Positions 19,263 through 32,692 of a DNA stretch of 64,000 bases are shown in pieces; position 1 is the stretch's first letter; the number at the start of each line of letters is the position of its first letter. Made by a program: the position numbers and the translations under genes. The DNA comes from Areca catechu. Lineage: Eukaryota; Streptophyta; Magnoliopsida; Arecales; Arecaceae. The stretch spans positions 59,495,851 through 59,559,850 of the forward strand of contig CM038044.1 of assembly GCA_021397845.1 (NCBI GenBank), read 5' to 3'. The notes beneath the pieces were generated by a model. The model was not told the DNA's origin. It searched no databases and saw only the letters and a program-made list of their open reading frames with translations.

Positions 19263-21015
19263 TCCTTCCTCTCTCCTTAAAACCCTAGAACCCTAGCACC
19301 TCGAAGAGAGATGCCCCTACCTTTTTTCGCACCCTCTCTTAATTTTTTTCTCACAAAATCCCCCTCTTAAAATCATGGTAAAGAGCCTCTAATGTTTCAT
19401 GCACATCTAAAAAATCAAATAAAAATAGGTGGCAGGGAAATTGGATGAGGATAGGGAGATCAGGTTATAATACGATTAGGAGTTCAAATCCTATTTAAAA
19501 TCCATCGATTTAAATTCAAAACCATTTTAAATTTATACCATATTTTATCATAATTAGAATAGGAAAGAGGGAGGGCAAATAATCTCAGATTTAGCATGAG
19601 AATTGTTCAAGCAAATCCTTATGGGGCATGAAGTAACTTTTGGCAGAGATAGAAGATAGTGCTAGGCTAGGTATTGGAATCCTAATTTCATTTGAATTGA
19701 TTTCTAGCCAAATCAAATTTGGTTAAACCCAATTAATATATCTAAACCTAATCTAATTAGATCCCAATTAACTTAATTAATTCTCAATTAAATCAAAAAT
19801 TAATTGTGCCTAAGTCTGAATCAAACCAGGATTAAAACTCCTTCGTAATTGGTCAACATATAACCTAATTGGGTGGAACCTAATTGAACCAAATTCAATT
19901 AGACTTGACCAAAACCTCTTTGCTTAATCAAATTGAGCCATTTAGCAATCTTATTACTAATTAATCCTCTTATAATTAATTAAAAATTAAATAATTATTT
20001 CTTTACAACATTTGTATTAGATTAATTATCATCGAATTGATAATTATACTCTTGAATGATTTTTAATTGTTAATCAGCCATCATAATTGGTTAGAGAATT
20101 CTATGTGTGACCTCATAGGTTTGAATACTAAGTTAGTAGCATAAGAATAAATTTTAGAACTAATCATTGTGACCATCTACCAATCGATGTGACCATCTAT
20201 AATGGTACTCGACATCTGATTGTTCAAATAATTGCAAAGAAACATTTAAGAACCCAGGCATATGGCTACTGTATAATTCATCCTTTTGACCCAATACTCA
20301 AGATGGCTTATAAGTTAATTGCCAACTCTTAATCAATACATCCAAATGTTTCTCAACCTTATAAATCCTATGACTTCTCATAAGGATTATCCTAGCCAAG
20401 GTTTTGCTAAATTGAAACACTGCAAAGCATTTTCTCTAACACCATGATGTGGTCAATCTCATCTTGACTCACACACCAATATTACAAGTACTTGACGATA
20501 CCCAGAAACCTTTTATTACTGTATTTGAAATATAGGTAGTCTGGCCTAAATACAATGAGTTGCTTGCAAGTCATCATGGTGATCTCAGGTTAGTAGGACA
20601 CTTATATATATACCTTTTTGAGAGATACTCTTGATAAGAGAGTACTCTATAGAGTTTCTCACATTCAATGAATATACTCCTACACTCACCTGCATGCCAT
20701 ACTAGTATTTTTACACTCCTTGGTTATGAGGATAACCAATCCATATGGTATACAATAACCTATACTTGATAAATATTATCATCATAGAAAATAACGTATC
20801 ATTAGATTGTGAACATATTTAAGAACTACATGATAAATCCTTCTTTGTCAAATAGAAGTAGTTATAAGGACTTTATCATAAAAGAATTCAAAAGGAAGAT
20901 GGACCTATTGTGATGAACAGCCAAAAAATTTTTTATTTATTAATGATTCATGTAAAAATTATAATAAGTTTAATCATCTACAACTCAGATGATTGGTTTC
21001 AAGATACATTTCCTA

Positions 21016-21668
21016 TTAAAAGTGAGATGAAAAAATTTTGATCAAAAAGAAATAGAGGGGTCTTGGGTTTCTTAGCAAATGGGTTTGCTTTTGGGCATTG
21101 GAATCCAAGTGTTTTTCTAGGTTTTCGAAAGAGAGAAAGGAAAAGGGTTTCTAGTCTCCTCTTGTACTTCATCCTCCATGTCATATCCTTTAAGCCCTCT
21201 TGTTTCACATCTTGGAGAGTCCAAGTGATCTAAAGGATGGAGCTTTGGTCAACCATCAAAGGTCTCTGCAAGGAGCTAGCACTCCAAGGAGTTTGATCAG
21301 TGCAGGACTTTATGTAGACATCTTGTAGAAGCCATTCATGTATGTGGCATGAAAGAACCTTTATTCCATGGATATCAACTATGAAGTTCTTCAACCTATG
21401 CTCAAGTAAAGTGTTTTGACACTTTCATGTAGTTGATGTGATCTGTTGCATTATTTTAATATCATAAATATGATCTATGTTTGTTATCACTTATTTTCAT
21501 ATTTCATATATATGCATCATTATCATATCATAAATCCTATTGTAGGAAATTTCTAGATTAGATCTTATGTATATTTTGATTAAAAAGATTAATTTTTATG
21601 CCTTCCATTGCTTGATTTTTGAAAAAGTTTCAAAATGTATGCATGTAACCCCCTACCATTTCCACCAA
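21016..21668 (+). mobile_element. E-type LTR fragment, opposite orientation
   Basis: Read on the plus strand, GCTAGCACTCCAAGGAGTTT near 21280 and the GGAGAGTCCAAG segment near 21212 match the reverse complement of the E1 LTR near 9090-9180. The fragment ends near TGTATGCATGTAACCCCCTA, like the E LTR end. It abuts the E1 LTR tail to tail. The ORF at 20999-21208 (minus) is a shadow across this junction. Confidence 0.5.
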
Positions 21669-21679
21669 TCTCCAACCCA

Positions 21680-22401
21680 TAAATACTTACCTCGGACTTT
21701 TGCATTGTGGTATATGGTGACTCATTGCTGATAGGTCACAATTCCTACCATGGCTCACTCTCGGACTTCTTTTAATCGATCCAGATTTGTTGTAGGCATT
21801 CAAAGTTCATTGAAGGTCTTGACTTGAAAAGAGGGAAGGCTCAACTCTGGTGGGATCACCACTTTGGTATTGAAGGCTAGGTTGAAGGGGGTTTCACCAA
21901 TCAGTACACTTTGTGTAGTTTGATAGGCCCAGAGAATATGATACAACTCTTTAGACCATGCCCCTTTTACTTAGTCAAGTCGAGTCTTCAGTCCTTGCAA
22001 AAGAGTTCTATTAATGATCTTGGCCTCCCCATTAGCCTAAGGATAACCGACAGAAGTGAAAAAATGTATAATGTCCAAATTTTTGCAAAGTTTAGCTAAC
22101 TTAAAGCCACTAAATTATTATCTATTTTCAGTAATGAAAACTTTTGGAAGGCCAAAATGGTATATCATAAACTTCCATATGAAGTCCTTCATTCGAGCCT
22201 TGGTGATTTTGGCAAGAGGCTCGGCCTTTACCCACTTCATGAAGTAATCTATGGCCTAGAGCAAGAACTTTCTTTATCCCGAAGATTGTGAAAAAGGATC
22301 AAGTATGTCGATCCCCCATTTGGAAAAGGGCCATGAGGTGCTAATTAGAGTCAACTAAGCAGCCGGCCATCATTGCACATTGGAGTATCGTTGGCACTGG
22401 T
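21680..22401 (-). pseudogene. Ty3/gypsy integrase remnant
   Basis: The minus strand from about 22330 reads WPFSKWGIDILDPF, then DYFMKWVKAEPLAKIT, a FGLPK segment, FTSVGYP, NGEAKIINRTLLQGLKTRL, and a WAYQTTQ...GETPFNLAF stretch. This is the order of the integrase core of Tat/Athila-type gypsy elements, including the first catalytic Asp and the Glu of the NGxAE motif. Several stops and frame changes show it is inactive. E2 is inserted in it at 22402. The rest of the element is not seen here. The plus-strand ORFs at 21911-22247 are shadows. Confidence 0.75.
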
Positions 22402-24821
22402 TGTTGGAAACTAGGGCAGGTTTTCCTACATGGTTTTTTTTATAACAATGAAGCAAAATAGATTAAAATAATTTTAATCATCAAATCATGCATCAGAATA
22501 TTTCTAAAAACCTACTATACAGGATCATGATAGAATATGAAAAGAGTATAGATGCTGAAAATAAAATTATCATGCATCGATCAAATCGATACATGCTGTA
22601 GATCTAATTTACAACCATAAATAAGATTGAATCATATATCTCATCAGGGGTCAATGAACACCACTACTGATGGATCATGACAGAAGGTCTAGACATTGCC
22701 TTATAGCCACATAGGATATTTGGCCTTTACAAAAAGTCCACACGTAGTCCCGAGAAATTACCTTTCCTAGAGTACTAGCTCCATGTGAAGGCTATGGATG
22801 GCTGATCTAGAAATTATCAATTTTTTTTTTAATTCCTAGAAAAATATGAGAAGATAGAGGATGAGGAGGATCAGGTCAAGAAAAAAAAGAAACCCAAAAC
22901 CAATTTTATTTATTTTATTTTCTTTCTTTTCTTTCTCTCTTCTCTTTAGCACCAAGAAGGAACTCCCATGCTCCACTAGTTTTCATGCCCCACCCCCAGT
23001 TTTTTTTATAGTGATTCTCCTTTGAAAACCTATGAAAATCCTTCTCTTATTCTTGTGAAAACCAAGAAGAATCCAATAAAACTAGTGGGATGGGGATTAG
23101 GATATGATATTAGGATAGGTTTAGAAGTTCTATTTGGACTAGAAGTTTGACTCATTCAAAACCTATCCAAATTAAATTCAAATCAATTCAAATAAATTTC
23201 AAAATTTATCTAAAGCTATCCTAACCCAAAAGAAACTGAGAGAAGGTATCAAAACAAATTTTTTATAAAGAAAAATAAATGATAAAATTAGAAAATTCAT
23301 GGAGAACAAGGGGCACATTATCCAGTTTTGACTCGGTAAAACTAGATACAAAACAATAGTAAAACTCCTTTGAAAAAATATTTTGACTTAATACCAATCA
23401 GAATGGATAATAGGGAGGGTTCTAATAATATTTTTACATTGATATTCTTCATTAAAAAATTCATTTTAGCATTGAGAACAAAGTGACTCAGGGAAAGAAA
23501 CTAGGTTCTTAGGTTTGACTTGGTCAAACTTAATTCTAATTTTGATTTAATTTTGTTTGACAAATTCAAAGAGCTTGAACCTAATATAATTAGGATCCAA
23601 TTAAACTTAATTAATCATATAATTAATTAAGTTTAAATATAAATTAAATTAAGATTAAAATTTCTTAGTAATTGGGTCATTAAATGACCTAATCGAGTGA
23701 AATCTTATTAAACCAAATTCAATTAGATTTGACCAAATTATTTGACTCAATTAATCCACCCAATTAGCAATCCAATTGATAATTAATCCTTCTAAAATTA
23801 ATTAACAATTGATTAATTATTGATTTACAACTTTTGTATAGGGAAAATTGTTGATCATATTTATAATTTTGCCACTAGATGATTGTCAATTACCAATCAT
23901 CCATCATGATCAATCAAAAACCTCTATTGTATATGACCTCATAGGTTTAAACCCTAAGCCAGTAGCTATGAAATATTCTTTGAACTAATCGATGCAACCA
24001 TCTGCAATAGTGCCAAATATCTGGATTGGTCAAATTGGCAAAGCAACATTCAAGAACCTAGGCTATAGTTACCGTATAATTCATCCCTTTGATCTAATAC
24101 TCAGGATGAATTTAGAGTCTACCATCAACTCTAAATAAGTGCATCTAAATGTGTCTTAACCTACTAAACACTATGACTCCTTACCAGATTACCAAGGTCT
24201 AAGTTTTGCTAAATTGAAACATTATCGAGCATTTACTCTAGTAACTTGGTGTGGTCAATCCCTTCATGATTCAATACCGACTTAACAAGTACTTGACTGC
24301 ACCTAAAAACATTTCATTACTAAATTAGAAATGCAGATAGTTTAACACCAAAGTACAGTGAGTTGCTTGCTAAGTCACCGTGATAGTCTTAGGTCGGAGG
24401 GATATTTATACCCATACCCTTTTTATGAGATACTCTTGATAGTAGAGTACTCCATAGATTTGGTTACTATTCAGTGAGATGTACTCTTACACTTACCGGC
24501 ATGCCATAGCAGTATCTCCACACTTTTTGGCTATGAGGACAACCAACCTATATGATGCACAATGATCTAGTATCGATAATTATTGTTGTCCTAGGTGAAA
24601 ACATATCATTTGGTTGCGAACCATTTAAGAACCACTCAATAAATCATCCTTTATTGAATTAATATAGTTTTAAAAACTTCAACACATTAGAGTTCATAGA
24701 AAGATGAGAAATAATATTGAGCTACTAAAAATAAATTTTATTTTATTAATAATTCATATACATTACAAGATTGCTTAATCGTCTACAACCCAGATGATTG
24801 GCTTTTAGGATACTTTCTCCA
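22402..24821 (-). repeat. E2 3' LTR
   Basis: It is about 2.42 kb. On the plus strand it starts TGTTGGAAAC and ends GGATACTTTCTCCA. It matches the E1 LTR over its length. The AT-rich body, including runs such as TTAATTAACAATTGATTAA, holds no coding sequence. Confidence 0.75.
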
Positions 24822-24839
24822 ATAACTCCCAGTTAGACT

Positions 24840-27800
24840 AGAGCAAATCATAATATTATCGTATACCCATCTTCCACTTGTGATTGTCAAACTCTTTGAT
24901 TTTGAGGGCTTTAGTAAATGGGTCAACTAGGTTCTCCTTTGATCTTCTTAGGTCGACATCACCTCATTCCACAATCTCTTAGGTAAGGTGGTAGAGACAC
25001 AAAACATGCTTGGTCCATTGATGTGCCTTCGATTCCTTCTCTTAAGCAATGGCTCTAGTGCTCTCATAATGCAAAACAACTTGACCATGAATGGAGGGTG
25101 CCAATCCAACCTCAATATGAGCTTCCATGACCATACAGCTTCCTTTGTAGCGTAAATGCCATAATATACTCCACCTCGCATATGGAATCAGCCACAGTAT
25201 GCAGTTTGAAACTTTTTTAGCAAATAGCTCCTCCATTAAGGATAAAGGCATAACTCGATATACTTTTTCTATCATCCTAATCTAACTAAAAACTATAGTC
25301 AATATAACTGACTAGTTTCAAGTCAGTATCTCCATACAACAACCATTGGTCCATAGTATTTCTCAAATACCTAAGGATAGTTTATATGACCTTCCAATAG
25401 TTCTCACCTGGATTAGACTGGTATCTACATACTACTCCTCGTGAGTATGTCACATCTGGTCACGTACATATCATGGCATACATAATGGATCCCACTTCGA
25501 GCATATGGATCTAACTAATATGCTCTCTCTTAAGGAGTTGTCGAACAATCTTTCTTAGAGAGAGTAATTCCTTGGGCTATCAGAGGATAGCATTTCTTGA
25601 AATTTTTTATACTAAACTGCTTCAGCATAGTATCAATGTACGTCATTTAGGATAATCCTAGCAATCTTTTAAATATATCCTTATAGATCTTCATCCCAGG
25701 GATGTAAGTTGCTTCTCTAGGTCCTTCATAGAGAATTTGGATGATAGCCAAACCTTTATTCCCTACATTGCAGGAATGTCTTTCCCGGTTAAGAGATTGT
25801 CCTCCACATACAAAACAAGAAATATAATTACTAAACCATTAGCCCATTTATATATATAGGGTTCTTCTACATACTTAATGAAGCCATACATTTTGATCAC
25901 CTTATCAAAATGCATGTTCCAACTTCAAGATGCTTAGTTTAATCCATAAATGGATCTTTAAAGCTTGCACACCTTTGATTCATTTGTGTATGTGAACCAT
26001 TTAGGTTGAATCATATACACCTCTTCTTGCAATCTCCATTTAGGAAAGCAATTTTGACATCCATTTGCTTGATCTCAAAATCAAGATGCACTGCTATTAT
26101 AGCATAATCCGAATAGACTTGAGCATTGCCATGGAAGAAAACATCTCATCATAGTGAATACCATAATGCTGACGATATCCTTTGGTAGCCAGATGGGCTT
26201 TATAGGTCTCCATCGTCTAGTCTATGACCCTTTTCTTTGAAAATCTACTTGCACCCAATAAGTTTTAACCCATTAGGTGGATCAATGAGTGTCCATACAT
26301 CATTGATTTTCATGAACTCCATTTCGAATTACATGATTTTAAGTCATTTCTTAGAGTTGGACCTTTGCATTACATCCATATAGGTGATCAAACCCTCATT
26401 ATTTTCATCAAGTTCAATAGGATAACCATCCCAGACCATGAAACCGTAGTATCTATCTAGTTGATGCGGTACCCTACCAAATCTCCTAATGGTTGCCTTT
26501 ATAATAGGCTCCGTATATGATTAAGTTGTTGATTTTTCTACCTGTCGAACTTCTTCAAGTTTGAACTTAGAGGCATTAGTTCCTTTTTCGAGGATCTCTC
26601 TTTCTAAAAAGACTATCTTATTACTATCAAACACTATGTTCATCAGTATGATAGAAAAAACAACCCTTAGTTTCATTTGAGTATCCTATTTATGAATATA
26701 CACCTATCTGACCCAGGCCTATGCTTGTCTATTTTTAAATTTTTGACATAAGCTAGACATCCTCATACCATTAAGGTATGAGAGTATCGGCATACACTCT
26801 ATCCATATTTTATATGAAGTTTTGTCTACAGACTTGCTAGAAACTTTATTTAGAATATAACAAGCCAACTTTAATATACACCCCTAGCAGGAGATAGGCA
26901 GACTTGCAAACCCCATCATGGACCAAACCATGTCAAGAAGGTTCGATTCCTCCTTTCAAAGACTCCATTATGCCGAGGTATCCTGGGAGGAGTCTATTAT
27001 GATAGAATCTCATTTTCTTACATATATGTCATAAATTCACTAATAAGATATTTACCTCCTTGATCAGATCTATGAGTTTTGATATACTCACTAGTTTATT
27101 TCTCTACTTCATTACGAAATCATTTAAAGGACTCAGACTTATATCTTATTAAGTAGACATACCCATACCTCAATAGGTCATCAGTAAATGCGATGAAGTA
27201 GTGATATCCACCTATGGCTAAAGAGTTCATGGGTCCACATATATCAATTGTATTAGACTCAGAATCTCAATAACTCTTTCACCCTTTCTAGTAAAAAGTG
27301 ACTTAGTCATCTTTCCGAGAAGACAAGATTTATAGGTCGGCAATGATTCAAAATCATTGATCTCGAGGATTTCCTCATTAGATAACCTATTCATCATATT
27401 CTTGTTGATATGACCTAGCCTACTATGCCGAAGGTAGACATCAAATACATTTTCTATCCCAAGATATTTATTGGATATGTACATTATATTTACGAGCTTG
27501 GCTAGTTTGAGATTGGTGAGGTAATGTAAAAAGGATAATTTCTTTTCTAGTGTCCCTACTTCTTACAATAGAAGCATTTAGCTTGAGTCTATCAGCTTTT
27601 AACATCTTGGTCTGACCTGGCTTAGTCATGAAGCACTTTACACCTTTTTCTTATTTTTCCTCTTCCCTTTCTTAAAGGGACTATGCCTTGCAAACCTCCC
27701 ATTACATTCACCAAACCCTTATGGAGCTAATGATCCTTCTTGTAGGTCTGCAATAACCAAAAAGACTAGGATAGTTTACTGTAGGCCTAGTCATTCTATA

Positions 27801-28315
27801 ATAATTAAGAAAATCTATGTAGGAGTTTGATAAAGAATTAAGAATTTCTTCCTTCCCAGCTATTCATGCAAGAAAAACTCAAGTTTGCTCAGGTGCTCAA
27901 TCAATTTGATCATGTACAATACATGATCAATGATCGAGGCCCCTTTCCTCAACCTTGTGTTGAAAATGGCATAAGATATTTTGTACCTTTCAACATCATT
28001 GAAAATGTTGAAGGATTCTTTCAACTCTTAAAGTATGTCCTCCGGTTGAGCATCCTCAAATTTGCAATTCATTCATCGTTCATGGATGCTCGCATAATAG
28101 AACATATTGTGGTTGGGTCACTAAGCCACTTTTGGTAAGTGTCTCGGACTACACCATAAGCATTCTAGGCAGGCTCCTCAGGTGCCAGATTGTTAGCATG
28201 TACAAGATCCATTCATGCTCCAAAACTATTTTTAGCTTTTGATGCTAGCTATCGAAATTCAGTCTTAGTAATTTTTCATTATCTAGCAATTAATGGAGAG
28301 ATAAAGTAGTGCCAT
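24840..28315 (-). pseudogene. E2 copia gag-pol remnant
   Basis: Minus-strand pieces in several frames give recognisable Ty1/copia parts in the right order. A gag N-terminus lies near 28315-28200 (LLDNEKLLRLNF, KLKIVLEHE). The GAG-pre-integrase segment at 27484-27227 has RLGHINKN and SCLLGKMTKSLFT. A decayed YVDD region lies near 25800, and RNase H remains near 25110-25040 (GLAPSIHGQVVLHYES). Frameshifts and stops are dense, and no frame stays open beyond about 90 codons. Gag is unlike that of A/B/C, so this is another copia lineage. The plus-strand ORF at 27866-28138 is a shadow. Confidence 0.8.
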
Positions 28316-28671
28316 ATATATCTAAATGGAGAACAAGATCTAATTAGTATATAAATCATTTAATCTTAAAGACTTGAATGTTAGTCTAAAGGTTCTTCCA
28401 CTATTTTTGATATCTCTAATTTGAGGAATTACACCAATTCCATAGTAGGTATAAGAATCCAATAGACTGCATGTGAGCCCGACTTTGGCTGGCTAACCCA
28501 GGTACATCTAAAAGTAGGTTCTTAACCAATTATTTTTCTAAAAAATTTTGGTAATAATTTTGCCCCATTAACTAATCAATAAGTCTTTGGGCTACCAGTG
28601 GAAGTCCTGGTTAGGTCCGACCATTAACATAACAAGATTGAGTACTCTAGCTAATGATGCCCAAGCTTGAT
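28316..28671 (-). other. E2 leader, cut by insertion of D
   Basis: AT-rich leader sequence matching E1 near 7290-7380 in its outer part. It contains no ORF of note. D begins at 28672. Confidence 0.6.
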
Positions 28672-29274
28672 TGGTGGGGGCACCAGGATCAAACACAGAT
28701 TACTGGACCCTATTTGGTTTACCTAGCCATGTGTCAAATTTTGTAATCAACTACAATTGAGTTCTGTAATAAGTTGAGGTTAGTTGATTTGTCTCAACCC
28801 TCAACCTAGTCATTATTTTGAATCCATATATCAGTTATGACTCTAATATGAGCTCAATTTATGCACAAGAGAGGAGGTTATCATATTTTAGAGTTCCACC
28901 AAGCCACATCCAGGAGACAGGGGCCACTACATCAGCCTATTGGATTTTGTGTGACAACCTAGGTTCCAAGATGCTTCCGAAAATCCAGATTCCTTCTAGA
29001 TGCCCTCCAGATGCCAGAGAATATTTTCAGAACAGGGCACCCATGATTCTCGAGGTCCACCTACATCCAAGCTCAAAGAAATCTAGCCCAGGTGCCAAGC
29101 CCAAGCCCTTATGAAGGAAGATTCCAGGGAATATTCATGCTACCAGGCTAACAGGCCACCCCAGCTTCTAGAGGCCAAAACCCATGCACCCAAGCCCCTT
29201 TGGGCTGGCCCCTTGCTACTCCTAGAGGCCCAACATGCCCCCTTAGGCATCCTTGAAGTGTTGACCAAGTCCAA
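28672..29274 (+). repeat. D 5' LTR, left part
   Basis: It starts TGGTGGGGGCACCAGG and matches the 3' LTR from 56273, for example TACTGGACCCTATTTGG and ATGCCCCCTTAGGCATCC. It stops at TCCAA, where B is inserted. The ORFs at 28818-29329 are frames within the LTR and are not supported as genes. Confidence 0.85.
29270..29274. repeat. Target-site duplication of copia B, left
   Basis: TCCAA, repeated at 49163-49167. The 3' LTR of D has the single uninterrupted copy near 56894. Confidence 0.92.
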
Positions 29275-31693
29275 TGAAAGGGATATGCCCTACAAGCCAA
29301 TCTATGTTCTATCTCCCAAACCATTGTAATTAATAATTTCCAAAATAAAGGCATTATTTTTCCATCATACGCTGTGATTATACTATATGATGAACCCCAT
29401 AGATTAGGGCTATGATTTTAGGGTTATGATGAGATCATACCAGTGAGACCTAAAATCTTAAAACCTTAATCTAAAGTATTCCTAGTCAAAGGAACCCTGA
29501 GTAGGGGATCAGGGTTTTTCGGTAAGACTAGCACATCCCATGTATACTGGAAAGGGTGACTGCTCTCACAGTCACTTGTGTATGACACTAATACTGGGAT
29601 GTGGGTGCTCATTGGAGAATGAGTTTCACTGATATGATCCAACTTGAGAACATCTAATGGAGTCTTAGCTACATGCCAATAGAAGGTTCTAATAGTTGGA
29701 GTAGTACAAGTAATCTTTTGACCTGAGACTGCCATAAGTACCTTATGTACATGAACCCATTCTTTGGTTCAATCCTAATCATGACACTGAGCCATGCACA
29801 GGATTGATACTGGGAATGGTGAATTGGATATGTAGGAAATGAGTATGTCAACAAGGAATCGATCACTCTTAGTAAGTGGAGATTGCATCAAACTAGTCAA
29901 CAATCGCATGATGATTCAGGGAATCTTTGATCAAAGTAAAGATATTAGAGATGGTTTCTAATATCAAGATAATCGAATCATCATTATAAGATTGAGCTAT
30001 AAATAAATATAATATTGGATTTGACATATATCCATATCCACAGTTATATTTTGGGTGCAGGCTGATCGAAAGATTTAATTGTACGGTAACTCTCTACTGA
30101 AGGGTAATTTTGGTATTTCACCAGAATTTCCATATCTTCCGGGTAGACATGACACATTGCTAGACGTCAATCTTGTCATGTGGGTTGATCAAGTTGAAAG
30201 ATCACATGTTAGGAAGAGTCCTAATTGATCGAATCGGGTAAGCCCGGTTTGACCTAAATCGATTAGAAAGAGTTCTAATCAAATTAGGTCAACTTGTATT
30301 CGAACCCACTGCTGGCAAGATGTGGAACCCAATGGGTCACACACTTAAGAGGATTGATCAAGAGTTTAATTTGGAATTAAATCATCTTTGCAAGATAACA
30401 CTCTAGCAGGTGTTGCAAACCCTAGCTTCTATTCGGATCGGATTCGAATTAGGGTTCCGGATTGGTTCAAATTGGATTCTAATTGGACCTAATTAGACCC
30501 TAATTGAAAAAATAGGAATATGGCTAACCCTATTGGCTAGCCATGTAGCTTGGCTAGCCTCCCCACCCGCCCCCATTGTTTTTCCATGCCAAATGCAAAG
30601 AGTCCATGCGCTTATGGACTCTTGGCACGCCATTAGGAAGAGTCCATGGCGCATGGACTCTTGGCGCGCCCCAAATATTTCTCTGATGATTTTATTTGGG
30701 GTGGCCTCCTTCTTACTCATTAGCACCTCATCTGTCCCCCCTTGGATGGGAATCCAATGGCTGATGGGATTTTAAGAAAGAAGGAATGCGCTAACTCTTC
30801 CCGGGCGTGCGAAATAACATCTCTTCGGAGATGAAAAGTCGTGACTTCCTTCCTTTTAAAACACCGCGATTTTTCCTTCAAGAAAAGCCATGGGATTTAA
30901 TCTGGAAGGCCGTGAGATGGGAGGATTGGGCGTGAGAAATAGGCAAGGGGCATGAGATAAAGTGGAATGGGGTTTACGGAGAGTCGTGTTCTTTTGAGAA
31001 GACATCTCTTTGTAATCTATTTAAACAACAGAGGTCTCGGGTGTTTGGACCAATGAACGACAGAGTTTATTTATTGTCTTTTCTTTCCAGGAAGCTGAAT
31101 CCTCCTTAGCTTGTTTAGGACACGGAGAGTTTCCCTCTTACAGAGTTCTCTTCTCTGTTGAAACTCTAGTCCAAAACAAGAGATAGGAAGAATCTCTTGA
31201 TCGGTAAAAGAAAGGAACTCCTACTCTGTTTCTATTTCCTTTACTTTAAGACATTAGTGTCTTAAATCCATCTCCTCCTTCAAGACAAGAGTTTTATTCT
31301 TAGGACAAGGTCTTAAGAAAGGGAGAGGAAGAAGAAAGAAAGGAAGTAAGGAGCCCCTACCCTGCAGTTTTAAAGCCATAGTCCTCTTGAGTTCTAGGAT
31401 AAGAATTCTAGTGAAGGAATTTTGAAGAAGCTTGCATCTTGATCAATCATCTTGTGGATCACCATTGGAGGGTGGACATTTGGACGCCTGGTGAAATCAA
31501 AAGAAGCATTCAACACCAAGTTCTGATTCTACATCAAATTGGACTTAGCGTTAAAAGGTTGGTGCCCTAATTCTAACAATGTTAGTTTGTATGTTTTAAT
31601 TCTGAATAAGGAGATCTTGGCTAAGAGATTATGGTGCCAATTTCATCATTTTTGAAATTACACTTTCGCTGCGGTGCACCGGAATCCCCAACA
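29275..31693 (+). repeat. Copia B 5' LTR
   Basis: It is 2419 bp, from TGAAAGGGATATGCCC to ATCCCCAACA. A TATTTAAA box lies near 31017, with a pyrimidine-rich transcribed region after it. The double palindrome is at 30597-30664. Minus-strand ORFs at 29466-29866 and 30493-30726 are frames inside the LTR. Confidence 0.93.
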
Positions 31694-31694
31694 G

Positions 31695-31707
31695 TGGTAT
31701 CAGGGCC
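31695..31707 (+). other. Primer binding site of copia B
   Basis: TGGTATCAGGGCC, one mismatch from the initiator-Met-tRNA primer site. Confidence 0.9.
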
Positions 31708-32135
31708 ATCCTTATTACAGTTAAAATATATGAAAATTATTTATATGCGTTTTTGTTGTAGTATCGCAATTAGGGTTTTAAACCCTTGAATGCTGATACA
31801 CTTAGCATAATTTAAGGGATGCATATATGATAATTAATGTTTTGATGTATGCCACTAGTTAGGGTTTTTCACTCAAACCCTAATTATTATAGAGATATGA
31901 TTAGTTTTGAAGTCATCATACTGAAATAAGGTTGCCCTGGCATAATGGTGGATCCATTATGTGGTAAATGGTTGTCCTAGTATGATGACACACTTAGCAC
32001 ATATATGTTTATCAGTGTGATATGTTTTATAAGAATGTGCTGGCAATTTTATAAAGCTCTCTTCTTAAAATTATATTAAGTCATAGTATATTTAACTGAT
32101 AAGCATCACTAGTCATGATGAACAATTGATCATTC

Positions 32136-32278
32136 GGTGTCTAGAAAGGTGGTTCTAGGAAGGTAAAGAGAATCGTGGTTTTTAATTGGTTCCGTTGACT
32201 GACCTGGCCAATTTTTATTGGTGTCTAGGAAAGCAACGGGGGGACTCCCACATCTCTTCCACTTGCCTAGCCGATTTG
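32136..32278 (+). other. Shared leader cassette, copia B copy
   Basis: The order is the same as in A: GGTGTCTAG, the CCAAT/ATTGG hairpin, a second GGTGTCTAGG, CAACGGGG, and TTGCCTAGCCGA. Here the pairing arm reads TTCCGTTG, which makes the match to CAACGGGG better than in A. Confidence 0.7.
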
Positions 32279-32367
32279 ATTATATTTAAATCTTGACTTA
32301 AATGCTTAGTGTTAAAAAAATGCTATATGTTGACCTTCCTTCATGCTGGATCATTACTGTGTTATGA

Positions 32368-32692
32368 ACCACATTAGGTTTTTTGTGTTATCTGCAAGAC
32401 CTAATAGGGTGATTGACATAATATTGGTCTAGTGCAAAAATATGCTTATAGTATATTCAGTATAATGCCTTGTTGTGTTATCTGCAAGGGCATTATATTT
32501 GAATACTGACTATATAGAAATGAAAGGGTCTTGACATTACTAGAACATTATGGTTTGTTGTGTTTTCTGCAAGACTTATAATGTTCTAGAGGCCAAGTTA
32601 TTTTTGAGAATTATATGAGATATAATTGAAAGAGTTTCCTACCTTTGAGCTTATAAAAGATTTGTCATGTTATCTGCAAGATCTTTTATAAA
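32368..32692 (+). other. Four hairpins with one common loop, copia B leader
   Basis: H1 32368-32410, H2 32461-32497 (TATAATGCC against GGCATTATA), H3 32540-32589 (CTAGAACATTAT against ATAATGTTCTAG), H4 32650-32692 (CTTATAAAAGAT against ATCTTTTATAA). The loops are variants of TTGTTGTGTTATCTGCAAG. H2 is paired better than in A because a T to C difference restores a G-C pair. Confidence 0.85.

Larger units (their letters stand above)
8739..21015 (-). mobile_element. E1 5' LTR, split by copia A
   Basis: The LTR occupies 8739-9252 and 19263-21015, about 2.27 kb once copia A and its 5-bp duplication are removed. The left end reads TATTGGAAAT, matching TGTTGGAAAC of the E2 LTR at 22402. The right part, for example the ATCATCTACAACTCAGATGA region near 20975, matches E2 near 24785. 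The short ORF at 8954-9202 is a chance frame. It is a long-LTR copia lineage distinct from A/B/C, although the LTR starts share an AAGCCAATC-like segment. Confidence 0.75.
22402..28671 (-). mobile_element. E2: decayed Ty1/copia element, 5' part missing
   Basis: It has a 3' LTR (22402-24821), a polypurine-like tract (about 24822-24834), coding remains up to the gag start near 28315, and leader sequence up to 28671, where chromovirus D is inserted. The E2 primer site and 5' LTR are absent, lost or displaced beyond D. It belongs to the same lineage as E1 and is older than D. The flank at 22397-22401 (CTGGT) is one half of a possible duplication whose partner is not in view. Confidence 0.75.

Noticed and set aside
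27866..28138. 90-codon plus-strand ORF in E2
   Set aside because: The minus strand here is E2 gag, with motifs in the right order. The plus ORF is its shadow.
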